Part shown: one piece after another, positions 53,089 to 62,396 of the stretch | How positions within the stretch are numbered: position 1 is the first letter of the stretch | How the letters are laid out: each line of letters begins with the position of its first letter | NCBI GenBank assembly: GCA_963575745.1 | Contig: CAUYUJ010003581.1 | Span: forward strand, 385,798-449,797 | Direction of reading: 5' to 3' | Source of the DNA: Prorocentrum cordatum | Taxonomy: Eukaryota > Sar > Dinophyceae > Prorocentrales > Prorocentraceae | DNA: 64,000 bases | Translations under genes and position numbers: made by a program | The notes under the pieces: model-generated | Told to the model about the DNA's origin: nothing | Seen by the model: the letters and a program-made list of their open reading frames with translations, nothing else | Database searches by the model: none

Positions 53089-53749
53089 TGTACTGTAAAC
53101 CCTTGTCGCACAACTTCTCCTTCAAGCTCTCCGTCAGAAGAGTCCGCGCACGGGCGTGCAACTTGGACTTCCTGGTGTTGGAGCCGCCGATGGGCATCGG
53201 CCGCTCGTGCACCACTTTGTCCGCGAGCTTGCAAGGGCTTGGAAGGAGGTACATGCTCACCGCCGTGTACGGCGCCCGGGCGACGAGGGGGTCCACGGAC
53301 AAAGCATTCCCTAGGTGGATGTTCCGCGTCGAGGCCAAAGCCCCGCACATAGCGCGCACGTTGTACTTCGAGTGGTGCTGGATGGCGTCATCGAACGTGA
53401 AGCCTTTATCCTTCCCGTGAACCGTGAGGAGCTGTTCGGTCAAGGTGTACACGTGCTTCTTCATGTCGTCCAAGCTGGATCCCAGCACTTCGTACGTTGC
53501 CGGCATGTCCAGAATCACGTCGAGCGCCTTGGTCCGCTCGGTGCACGGTCTCGACGCATCGAACAAGTCCACCCACCTCTCCACGTTGACGATCTCCGTC
53601 ACGGAGTCCCGGATTAGCTTGACACAGGAGGGCAAAGGGTCCTCAGCGGGCTTGGAACCGGACGCCACTGCTGAAGCAAGCTCGCGCTCCAATGCGCAAG
53701 AAGCGTCGGCCTCCACATGGCGCCGGCGCTTCAGGACTGGTTCGGCCAT
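53089..53749 (-). CDS. Unrecognised insert gene, probable first exon
   Basis: The start is chosen at Met 53747-53749 (MAEPVLKRRRHVEADASC), since a basic nuclear-targeting-like KRRRH follows at once. About 220 residues continue through CVKLIRDSVTEIVNVERWVDLFDASRPCTERTKALDVILDMPATY and VSMYLLPSPCKLADKVVHERPMPIGGSNTRKSKLHARARTLLTESLKEKLCDKGLQYK. A GTGGGC donor-like word lies at 53087. Downstream the frame becomes Gly/Lys-rich. The basic tail could bind nucleic acid; no family is recognised. Confidence 0.5.
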
Positions 53750-53924
53750 GGATCCGAATGCGCGGGGGGAGGCTGCAGAATGCCTGAATCTCTCAGCCAA
53801 GAGAACTCCCAAGAGGCTTGCGCTCCGCCCCGAACTCCTCCACGCTCGACCGCACTGCTTCCCTCGGAGGTCTCTGGTGTCCAGAAGCCCCCGGAGGCCT
53901 GCGCTCCACTCCACCGTTTCCACT

Positions 53925-54819
53925 TCCTCCTCCTCCTCCTCCTCTTCTTCTTCTTCTTTTTCTTCTTAATCATCATCGTCATCATCCTCTCCCTCCCGCT
54001 TCTCCGCCTTTTCCGCATGCACCCCATCATCGTCCTCTGCACTCCGCCACCTCCTAGTCTTCATCATCAGCCTCATTCCCTCCTCCTTCTCCCCCTCCTC
54101 CTCATCATCATCAGCAGCATCATCATCATCCGCATCATCATCATCATCATCATCCTCATCATCATCATCATCATCATCATCGTCATCATCATCATCATTA
54201 TCCTTACTCCCTCCCCCTCCCCCTCATCCAGACCTTCCTCATTCCTCATCATCATCGTTATCATCAACCTCGTCCTCTCAACTCCTACTCTCCTTCTCCT
54301 CCTCATCATCATGATCGCCATCCTCCTCATATTCCTCCCCGTCCTCTGCATCATCCGCCCGATCCTCACCAACATCATCATGGTCATCGTTATTTACAAC
54401 CGCCTCCATCACCATCATCACCACCACCACCATGATCATCAGCATCATCACAACCATCCTCACCACAATCATCATAATCACCAGCCTCATCGTCATCATC
54501 ATCAACAACAACATCACCAGCACCATCGTCAACAACATCATCACCATCATCATCTTCGTCGTCATCACCACCATCACAACCACCATCATCATCATCACCA
54601 TCACCATCACCATCATCATCACCATCATCATCATCGTCATCAACATTACCACCATCATCGTCGCCAGCATCATCATCATCACCATCATCAGCATCATCCC
54701 CCCTCCGCCTCCTCCTGCTCCTGCTCTTGCTCCTACCCCTCTTCCTCCTCATCCGCCTCCGCCTCTTTACTCACCTTCCTCCAAAACCAAGCACTCGACT
54801 CCATCCCCCCGTCTTCCTC

Positions 54820-54860
<41 letters not shown>
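53925..54860 (+). repeat. CAT and CT microsatellites
   Basis: CCT at 53930-53970, CAT/ATC-rich arrays 53970-54700, and (CT)n at about 54823-54860. The poly-Ile and poly-His frames are not genes. Confidence 0.9.
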
Positions 54861-54863
<3 letters not shown>

Positions 54864-55933
54864 TTCCTACGCTACTCCACTCACTCCTTTCCGCCCCGCA
54901 TCTCCCTCTGGAACCCGAGCCCCTCGCTCCAAAGCACCTCCCCGCAATGCCCCGCACTCCTTCCCACCCGAGTTCTCTTTGCTGCTCCCCCGTTACACTT
55001 CTCAAAACTCCTGCGCACCCAAAACTTCCACGCCCTCCCCCGGCCTCGCCATCCACCTCCTTCTCCCTCTCTCTTTGCCTTCCAGCCCATGCCTGCCCCC
55101 GCCCCTCCCTGTCTCCCCCGAGCCGCAATGCTAGTTTCACGTACAAATATCGCAGTTGTGCAATGTGCAACATGGGGGGGGGAGGGGGGGGGACTAGCAC
55201 ACGGCTGCTTTTCTGTCATTTGCGGGTGTCTCAAGAGGCGCGACACGCCTGGACAAGGCCCGCCCAATTGCCCAGTGCTGCGATAGCAGAACTAGTGGCG
55301 AAGATGCGCGCGGATCCCTGTGAGAAATCCGCCGCCACCTGGTGGCGCCGCGCCCGGCATGTGGCGAAATGCAACGGGCCGCAGAAAACCTTAAACGGAG
55401 TTCACGCTGGGGGGCAAACGCACGCCAGTTGATCGTGGGCATCAAACATACAGGGCAGGGAGTGGCGCACGCATGCTGGATACACCCCATGCTGGGAAGA
55501 GGGGGTAGTTCTGGGAGGGGGGGCGGAGGAGGCGAACGCTGACCGAGAAGGAAAACATTTTTGGTCCGCGGAGTTGCGAGCGCACCGCAAACGGTCGAGC
55601 TGGTCTGGGCCACAGACGGCAACTAAATTGCAGCGGTCAGGGACTAAGTGGCGCCGGCCGATCTGGCGGAGCGCCGCCTGCGCAGGGGGGCGCGCGCGCG
55701 CAGGAACCCACAATAGGGGGATCCAAAACAGGACCCCCCTCCGTCCTACAGCGCCAGGACGCCAGTGCCCCTGTCGCTTGTCCGTCTGGGAGCCGCGCCC
55801 CCGGGGCCCGCGGAAGGCGGCGTCAGCCTGTGAGGAGGAGGCGGCCGCGAAAAGTCCCCCTCGGAGCGGGGAAGCAAAGGCGGCCGCGAAAATGCCCCAC
55901 AGAGGGCCGAAGTAGTGGCCTGCTGGCGTTCCC
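54861..55933. other. No gene supported
   Basis: Pyrimidine-rich then GC-rich sequence with overlapping open frames on both strands, none with motifs. A G-rich tract is at about 55170-55192. Confidence 0.35.
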
Positions 55934-56539
55934 TCACTGGCTGCCCATGCAGTTGTGCCGGAGCGACTTGCCACCCTTGGTTGGTGGGTCGCCGGTCAGG
56001 TAAGCGAAGCGGCTCAAGTCCCTCTGCGTGCCCCAGCGCTTCAAGCGCTTGTCCTTCAGGCGGTGCTGGTTTAGCTCCGAGTTAGCGTGCCGGAGCTGCG
56101 CCTTCAGGTTCTTCTCGCGGTCCTGCCCGCGCCAGCCGGCCTGCTCCGTGGCGTCCAAGTCCCGGCCGAGGTTCTGGAGCGCTCCCTCATGCCGGCGCGC
56201 CTGCAAGGTGAGGTCCTTGGTGAGCTCGGTGTTCGCGCGCTTGAGCTCGGAGTTCTCGCGCTTGAGCTTCTTGGTGGCGTGGGCACGGTCCTTGGTGAGT
56301 TCGGTGTTCGCGCGCTTGAGCTCGGAGTTCTCGCGCTTCAGCTTGGCAGCGTCGGCGTGGAGTTTGGCCGCCTGGGCTTTGGCCGCGGCTCGAAAAGCCG
56401 CAGCTACCCAGGGCTTTCGCAGCATCCGCTTGGCTGCTGCGTTCCGCTTGCGCTGGAGGGTGGCTTTACGCTTGCGCTCGAGTGCCTCATCGCTGGTCGC
56501 CGGCATTGTGAGGACAGGCGTGACGACTCGAGCACTCAA
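55934..56539 (-). CDS. Basic coiled-coil protein inside the insert
   Basis: A 201-residue minus-strand ORF; a second possible start is MPATSDEALERKRK at residue 12. The N-terminal part is Lys/Arg-rich (ERKRKATLQRKRNAAAKRMLRK). A heptad-rich coiled coil follows, with an internal direct duplication: LKRENSELKRANTELTKD occurs twice, separated by RAHATKK. Such short basic-coiled-coil proteins can dimerise and bind nucleic acid, but the family is unknown. It is the most 5' minus-strand gene before the right GGATCA array of the insertion. Confidence 0.6.
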   Translation of the reverse strand: MSARVVTPVLTMPATSDEALERKRKATLQRKRNAAAKRMLRKPWVAAAFRAAAKAQAAKLHADAAKLKRENSELKRANTELTKDRAHATKKLKRENSELKRANTELTKDLTLQARRHEGALQNLGRDLDATEQAGWRGQDREKNLKAQLRHANSELNQHRLKDKRLKRWGTQRDLSRFAYLTGDPPTKGGKSLRHNCMGSQ

Positions 56540-56829
56540 AAGCTCGTATGACAGAACACGAACGCAGATGAGGAAGGATGCTTACTAAAAAAGAGGACGA
56601 GGAGCTAGCGAACAATCAGGACGAGGTTGGAGAAGGAGGCTCTCCAGGATCTCATTGATGAGTGAGGATCAGGAGGGGGATGGAGAGGAGGACGAGCAGG
56701 ACGATCAGGAGAAGAAATAGTGAGGAGAAGAGGTGAAGAGGAGCAGTGGGGAGCACGAGCGACGAGCAGCAAGGAGGAGTCTATATGAAAGGTAGAGGAC
56801 GATCGAGTGGGGACCACGCGTGAGGAAGA

Positions 56830-56930
56830 AGGGAGGAGGAGGAGGAGGAGGAGGAGGAGGAGGAGGAGGAGGAGGAGGAGGAGGAGGACGACGACGACGA
56901 GGACGAGGAGGAAGAAGAGGAGGAGTGAGC
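56830..56930 (+). repeat. GGA trinucleotide microsatellite
   Basis: (GGA)n followed by GAC/GAG triplets. Confidence 0.9.
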
Positions 56931-57169
56931 AGAAGCAATCAGAAGGAACAGCTTCTCCAGTCGTGCCGCAGTCTGGCGGGGCCCCCCTGGAGCGTCAGAC
57001 GGGTTGACTGGAAGCCTCTCGCGGGTCGGACGGCGCTGGCACGACGGGTGAAGTGGGAATTGGCCCGCAGGGTTGGCAGAGCCAGCAGAAGCCTCCGGCC
57101 CACTGGGAAAATCCAGCAGAAGTCTCTAGACCACGGGGTGCACCATGCGCGTCAGAGACCACACATATG

Positions 57170-58131
57170 GATCAGCCGGGTCATCCCGATCACCCGCTTC
57201 ACCCGGATCAGCCAGATCAGCCAGATCACACCGATCAACCGAACGGTACCCACCAGATCACACGGATCAACGGGATCAGCCAGATCAGCCGGATCACCCG
57301 GATCAGCCGGATCAGACCGATCAGCCCGATCACCCGGATCAGCCCGATCAACCGGATCAATTGGATCAGCCACGTCAGCCGCATCAGCCGGATCAGCCAG
57401 ATCAGCCTCCAGATCAGCCAGATCACCCCGGATCACCTGGATCGTCAGCCGGATCAGAGGCTGGATCAACGGATCAACCGGATCAGCCGGATCGCTCCGG
57501 ATCAGCGGCTGGATCAACGGATCAACCGGATCAGCCAGATCGCCCCGGATCAGCGGCTGGATCAACGGATCAACGGATCAACGGATAGTTGCCCGGCCGG
57601 ATCAACAGATCAGCCGGATCACCCGGATCACCCGGATCAATTGGATCAGCCTGATCAGCTCAGCCGGATCAACCGGATCACCCGGATCACTCGGCCAGAT
57701 CACCGGATCAGCCGGATCAGCCGGATCAACCGGATCAACCGGATCAGCCGGATCAGCCGGATCAGCCGGATCAGCCGGATCACCCTGCCGGATCACCGGA
57801 TCACCGGTTCACCGGATCACCGGGTCACCGGATCACCGGATCAGCCGGCCGGATCACCGGATCACCGGATCACCGGGTCACCGGGTCACCCGGCCGGATC
57901 ACCGGATCACCGGTTCACCGGATCACAGGTTCACCGGATCACCGGATCACCGGATCACCGGATCACCGGGTCACCCGGCCGGATCACCGGATCACCGGTT
58001 CACCGGATCACCGGATCACCGGATCACGGGGTCACGTGGCCGGATCACCGGGTCACCGGATCACCGGTTCACCGGATCACCGGATCACCGGATCACCGAG
58101 CCGGATCACCGGATCACCGGATCAGCCGGAC
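57170..58131 (+). repeat. CCGGATCA tandem repeat, right end of insert
   Basis: GGATCAGCC units (57170-57780) pass into 8-base CCGGATCA/CCGGGTCA units (57780-58131). It is the same word family and orientation as the array at the left end. Confidence 0.95.
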
Positions 58132-58168
58132 CGACCCAATTTGAAAAAAAAACCTCTAGTTCACATGC
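58132..58168 (-). repeat. Right terminal inverted repeat of the 16.5-kb insert
   Basis: The complement reads GCATGTGAACTAGAGG, nine T, C, AAATTGGGTCG. It pairs with 41707-41743. Confidence 0.8.
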
Positions 58169-58180
58169 ACTCGGACCCCC
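58169..58180 (+). repeat. 12-bp direct repeat (putative target-site duplication), right
   Basis: ACTCGGACCCCC, identical to 41691-41702. Confidence 0.8.
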
Positions 58181-59010
58181 TGCTCCACAGAGGCCGCCTC
58201 TGGAGCACGCTGGCAGGGCTGAAACGCTGGCAGGGGCCCGAGACCAAGCGGAAGAAGCCCGTCACGCCAGCCATGCTCGAATGGCTCCGCGGCTTTCTCC
58301 AGCAGGAGGCCAAGCTCCCCGAGGAGGATGCAGTGGTCATCTGGGCGGCCATCGTGACAGCGTTTTTCTTCCTCCTGAAGGCCTCAGAGTACCTCCTCCA
58401 GGACGGGCGCTCGTGGTCCTTCGAGCGCGTGCTGCACGGGGAGGACGTGGGGCCCAAGAAGGAGGGGAAGCGTGTGGCCAGCTTCCAGGACGCCGACGAG
58501 ATGGTGATCTACATCAAGGGCAGCAAGACGGACCAGCTCAATGTCGGGACGGTGGAGAACCACTACCGCGCCGGCACATCGCTCTGCCCGATCGCGGCGA
58601 TGGAGCGGCTCCAGGCTCACCATCCTCAGCGGATAAAGGGCGCCGAGGAACGGCTGCCCCTTTTCCGCTGGGCGTCAGGTACACCGATCCGCAGGGCAGA
58701 GGTACAGCACTTCCTGACGGTCGCGGGGCTGGCCGCCGGCCTCTCCAGGGAAGAGATCGGCAGCCATTCCCTGAGGATCGGCGGGGCAACTGCAATGTAC
58801 CACGTGACCGAGGACCTCTCCCGAGTGCGCCGATTCGGGCGCTGGCAGTCGGACGCGTTCCACGGCTACCTGTGGGAGTCGCACGAGCCGATGAAGGGCA
58901 TCTCCGGCAAGATGGCCAGGGACAACTCCTCGTTGACCAACCCGGCGAAGGACAGCGCCCCCAGCAGAGCTGCCGCCGGCGCCGAGAGCGCCAGGCGTGA
59001 GAGCCCATGA
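58171..59010 (+). CDS. Tyrosine recombinase catalytic part (C-terminal fragment of pol)
   Basis: About 279 residues in the frame SDPLLHRGRLWSTLAGLKRWQ, ending in TGA at 59008-59010. It holds the catalytic landmarks of a tyrosine recombinase: KGSKTDQ (beta-hairpin Lys), HSLRIGGATAM (H-x-x-R, box II), RFGRWQSDAFHGYL (Trp at the His/Trp position and the nucleophilic Tyr at 58867-58869). At the box I position the sequence is FFFLLKASEYL, with Lys (58378-58380) where Arg is expected. The gene lacks its own start because it is the 3' half of the ORF broken at 41702; the N-terminal helical domain is 16.5 kb upstream. Confidence 0.85.
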   Translation, partial: SDPLLHRGRLWSTLAGLKRWQGPETKRKKPVTPAMLEWLRGFLQQEAKLPEEDAVVIWAAIVTAFFFLLKASEYLLQDGRSWSFERVLHGEDVGPKKEGKRVASFQDADEMVIYIKGSKTDQLNVGTVENHYRAGTSLCPIAAMERLQAHHPQRIKGAEERLPLFRWASGTPIRRAEVQHFLTVAGLAAGLSREEIGSHSLRIGGATAMYHVTEDLSRVRRFGRWQSDAFHGYLWESHEPMKGISGKMARDNSSLTNPAKDSAPSRAAAGAESARRESP

Positions 59011-59800
59011 GAGGCCGCAGCGGGCGCCGCCGGTGCTTACGCACCTGGCGTGCGCCCAACCCAAGCCGCCGGCTTCACGCCGTGCGTGCTTGGGTGCAGC
59101 CACCAGCCACCTGCCCCGCCGGCGAGTAGCCGCGCGCTCGCAGAGTACACCCGCCCGTGCCTTCAGCACCGGCTAATACCTCACGGCGAAAGCATGCGTG
59201 CAGGCCCGTCCGTCAGGGCCCCACTAGTGCCTGGGATACTGTGGGTCCCCTTGCAGCCCTGGACGAGGACCACGCTGGAACCCGCCTGGCACGCCGGCTC
59301 TCCATACCAAGCCTGGGCGTGCCGGGCATACTGACGCCAGCTGTGCTACAGTAGCTGGCAGTCTGACGGCCCGGGTGGCCGCGGCGCTCGAATTCATGCG
59401 CAGGCACGGGCCCGCGCCCCAGCGCCGGCCCGGGGAACCCCCTCTGTCAGGGGCCGGACCCTGCCCGCCCCGTGCACTTTGGGCACCTGTGGAGGCGGGG
59501 GGCCGGGAGATCTGGAGGCCGCGGCGCAGACGGGGATGCCAAGTGCCGGCCCGTGCCAAGCGCCAGCGACGACACCCTCGGGCCTCAGCCCGAGGTCGGG
59601 CTCCGCCGGCCATCAAGGTACCGGCGCGAGCCCAAGGCCTAGCCTCACGGAGGACAGCCGCGCACGCCGGCATCAATTGCCCGGCGGCAGTCGGCAGACA
59701 GAGGGCCAGTCGGGCCCCGCACGCACGCCGGCGCACGCGCCAGGCGATGCGTGACTCAGTGCCTAGACCCGTGACGTCCCTGGACCCAACAGCGGGGGGG
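59011..59800. other. 3' region of the retroelement, no gene
   Basis: Very GC-rich sequence after the recombinase stop, rich in GCCGGC and CGGCG words. It may include the element's 3' terminal sequences, but no repeat partner upstream was found by eye. Confidence 0.4.
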
Positions 59801-59995
59801 GCATCAAAGTGGTCGCCCATATGGTCGCCCCTATGGTCGCCCGAATGGTCGCCAAAAACCGATATGGTAACCCATATGGTCGCCCAAATGGTCGCCAAAA
59901 ACAGCTTTTTAGAAATATGGTAACCCCAATGGTCGCCCAAAAGGTCGCCGCGAAACGGGTAACCATTCCATGTGGTCGACCATATGGTAAATCAA
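59800..59995 (+). repeat. ~12-bp ATGGTCGCCCAT array
   Basis: ATGGTCGCCC, ATGGTCGCCAAAAAC and ATGGTAACC words recur about a dozen times. Confidence 0.85.
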
Positions 59996-60099
59996 AATCG
60001 CTCGGGAAACGCGCGGCGGTCTCTGTGGGCACGTGCGCACTGTATAGCACAGCATAGCATTACTACTGTTCGTGTGTGGGGATATGGGGTATGAGTATT

Positions 60100-60440
60100 T
60101 GGCAATCCTCAGACGAGTTCCAAACAGGCTTCAAACGTGCTTCACACGAGCCTCGCACAAGCCTCAAACAGGTCTCGCACAAGCCCCAAACAAGTCTCAA
60201 ACAAGTCTCAAACAAGTTTCAAACAGGTCCCATACAAGTCTCAAACAGGTCTCGCACAAGGCTCACACAAGTCCCAAACAAGTCTCAAACAGGTCTCTCA
60301 CAGGTCTCCAACAAAGAGCAATCAAGTTTCAAACACGTCCAAAACAAGTATCAATCAAGCCCCGAACATGTTTCGAAGAAGCTTGGACCCAGCTCCAATC
60401 AAGCCTCGTACACACTCCAAACAAGTCTCACATGCGTTGG
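60100..60440 (+). repeat. ~11-12-bp CAAGTCTCAAA array, spacer 1
   Basis: Units such as CAAGTCTCAAA, CAGGTCTCGCA and CAAGCCCCAAA form a tandem array in the spacer ahead of the gene at 60894. A matching array occurs at 61695-61900 ahead of the next gene. Confidence 0.85.
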
Positions 60441-60893
60441 GCATTCCTTGAGATTGTATATTAGTGGCGCTTCGCGCACCCCCGCCACCACCAGCTCCTC
60501 CGAACACGACCGCCAGACGAGACGCCCAGAGAGGGCGGGAAGAGAAAACATAAGGCAACCCAATGTCTGTTGTATCAACTACAAAAAGCTCTATTGCACA
60601 AGTGGTGCTGTGCCGTGCCCTGCTCACATGTCGTAGCATAGCGCATAGCATAGCATTGCTTACATTGCGTTGCGTAGCATAATCGTGCGAACCACGATAG
60701 ACATTACATTACGTATCACTGCATTGCAGAGCAGTGTGCCCCATTGCCTAACACAGCACGCGTTAAGCATCCTGCATGTTAGAAGCACGCATTGCATTGC
60801 ACTCTACTTTCAACGCTTATCACTCACGTCCGCATCCATTTTTGTTCACGCATGCTTCGGTCCATATTGATACCGAACGGTTGTGTGAGGTCA
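60440..60893 (+). promoter_or_regulatory. Gene spacer 1 (putative promoter/5' region)
   Basis: This segment is homologous to 61900-62360. Shared blocks in order are GCGTTGGGCA, TGGCGCTTCGCGC, GAGAAAACATA, GTGCCGTGCC, CATTGCATTGCA and TTTCAACGCTTATCA. The last block lies 45-100 bases before each start codon. A role in transcription or trans-splicing is inferred from position only. Confidence 0.5.
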
Positions 60894-61598
60894 ATGGCTT
60901 CTTCAGGTGGCAAAGAATATGTTACAGTTGATTTCTCTCAGTATCCTGTGCTCAAAGTCGACCTGAAGGAACTTCCCATCGGGTACAACAAGAATGTGGT
61001 TCTCGAGATCCCTATTGGTTTGCAGATTCGGGGCAGGGCACACGACCCTACCCAAGAACAGCGTGCTTTCCTCAAACGGCTGCGTGACGACTCCGACCAT
61101 GCTGAAGCCAAAGATGGAGTCAGCGCCGTGAAAGAAGCACGCACCCAGGGCAATGCAGTTGACAAGTCGTGTGATGTGGAGATAATCTCGTCACAGGAGC
61201 GTGAGTCTCAGGCAGCTCTTCCAGATGATGGTGCTGCTGCTTCCTCTTCCAAGCAGCCGCCAGCTCCACACGTGACGCCGGTGGCGATAGGGCAAGTGGT
61301 GATCGGTCATACTCCTACGGTGGCAAAGGCCTCGGGTACGCAAGACGCGATTGCCACCCAGACTCTTCGTGATGATACTCTCAGTCGTGCACTTAATTTT
61401 GGCGTGCAGCAGAGTCAGCCTGCTGTGAGCGAGCATCTTCAGAATCTTCCTGATGAGTGCGAGCCTGATGGCACTCAGCCTCCGTGGGACGGTTTAGACC
61501 ACGCGTCCCAGCCTCTCTTCGGCGATATTATTAGTGAGTTCGCTGCGCCTTTGGATTTGTCTGGAGCGTTAGACGTTCCCGACTCGTTGTGCCCCTAG
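60894..61598 (+). CDS. Tandem-cassette gene A, unrecognised 234-residue protein
   Basis: The start is chosen at ATG 60894 (MASSGGKEYVTVDFSQYPVLKVDLKELP) because the sequence upstream is homologous to the non-coding spacer ahead of gene B, although the frame is open to an ATG at 60792. The N-terminal ~90 residues look folded (YNKNVVLEIPIGLQIRGRAHDP); the rest is acidic and Ser/Ala/Gln-rich and probably disordered. No family recognised. Codon use is less GC-rich at third positions than in the retroelement, fitting a separate origin. It ends in TAG at 61596-61598, about 800 bases before gene B on the same strand. Confidence 0.65.
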   Translation: MASSGGKEYVTVDFSQYPVLKVDLKELPIGYNKNVVLEIPIGLQIRGRAHDPTQEQRAFLKRLRDDSDHAEAKDGVSAVKEARTQGNAVDKSCDVEIISSQERESQAALPDDGAAASSSKQPPAPHVTPVAIGQVVIGHTPTVAKASGTQDAIATQTLRDDTLSRALNFGVQQSQPAVSEHLQNLPDECEPDGTQPPWDGLDHASQPLFGDIISEFAAPLDLSGALDVPDSLCP

Positions 61599-61694
61599 GC
61601 GTGCACAAGTGTGAGACTCGACTTTCCGAGTCGTTCTCCATTAAAATGTTGAAAATGGTGTGGAAGATGTTGGCATTGCGTGGCAGCAGTCTCA

Positions 61695-61900
61695 AAAAGG
61701 TACCAAACAGGACCCTGACAGGTTTCAAGCAAGGCTCAAACATGTTTCAAACAAGTCCCAAGCACGTGTCAAACAGGTCCCAAACGAGTCTCAAACAAGT
61801 CCCAGACAGGCCTCAAACAAGTCTCAAACAAGTATCAAATAGATCTTAAACATGTCTCAAGTAAGTCTCTAAGCAGCGTCCAACACTTCTCAAACAAGTC
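61695..61900 (+). repeat. ~11-12-bp CAAGTCTCAAA array, spacer 2
   Basis: The same unit as 60100-60440 (CAAGTCCCAAG, CAAGTCTCAAA), at the same relative place between genes A and B. Confidence 0.85.
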
Positions 61901-62396
61901 TCAACTGCGTTGGGCACTCCTTCTGATTATTCCTGGCGCTTCGCGCGTCTCCGCCAGCGCCAGCCCATCCAGAGACGACGCCCACGCGAGGTGTTCAGAG
62001 ATCGGGGGAGAGAAAACATAGGGCTCCATGGTGTTTGGCGCAACCACTGGCGTAACCTATGGCGCACCATGTGCCGTGCCGTGCCGTGTCCGTAGCAAAG
62101 CATAACATACCACAGCGCAGCACGGCATTGCATTGCATTGAGTTGCGTATCCTTGCATAGCACAGCAATGCAACCCACAGCACGCAGTGCATCGCATAAC
62201 GTAAGATTGCACACCATTGCGTTGCATTGCATGGCATCGCTTGCGCTCTAAGCATCCTGCTGGAAAGCAGCACTCATTGCATTGCATTGTGCTTTCAACG
62301 CTTATCAATCACGCCCATATCCATTTACGTTCAAGCGAATTCAGGGCATTTTGCTTGCATTCTCAATGAGCACGGCATGTTGACGTCACTCCATGC
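61900..62396 (+). promoter_or_regulatory. Gene spacer 2 (putative promoter/5' region)
   Basis: Homologous to 60440-60893, as described there. GCATTGCATTGCAT-type words are denser in this copy. Confidence 0.5.

Noticed and set aside
53717-55432. 571-codon plus-strand frame with poly-His and poly-Ile
   Set aside because: Dominated by CAT microsatellite and antisense to a better-supported minus-strand exon at its 5' side.
56820-59000. 726-codon plus-strand frame across the right GGATCA array
   Set aside because: The array is open in several frames; downstream of 58180 the recombinase is encoded in a different frame with clear catalytic motifs.
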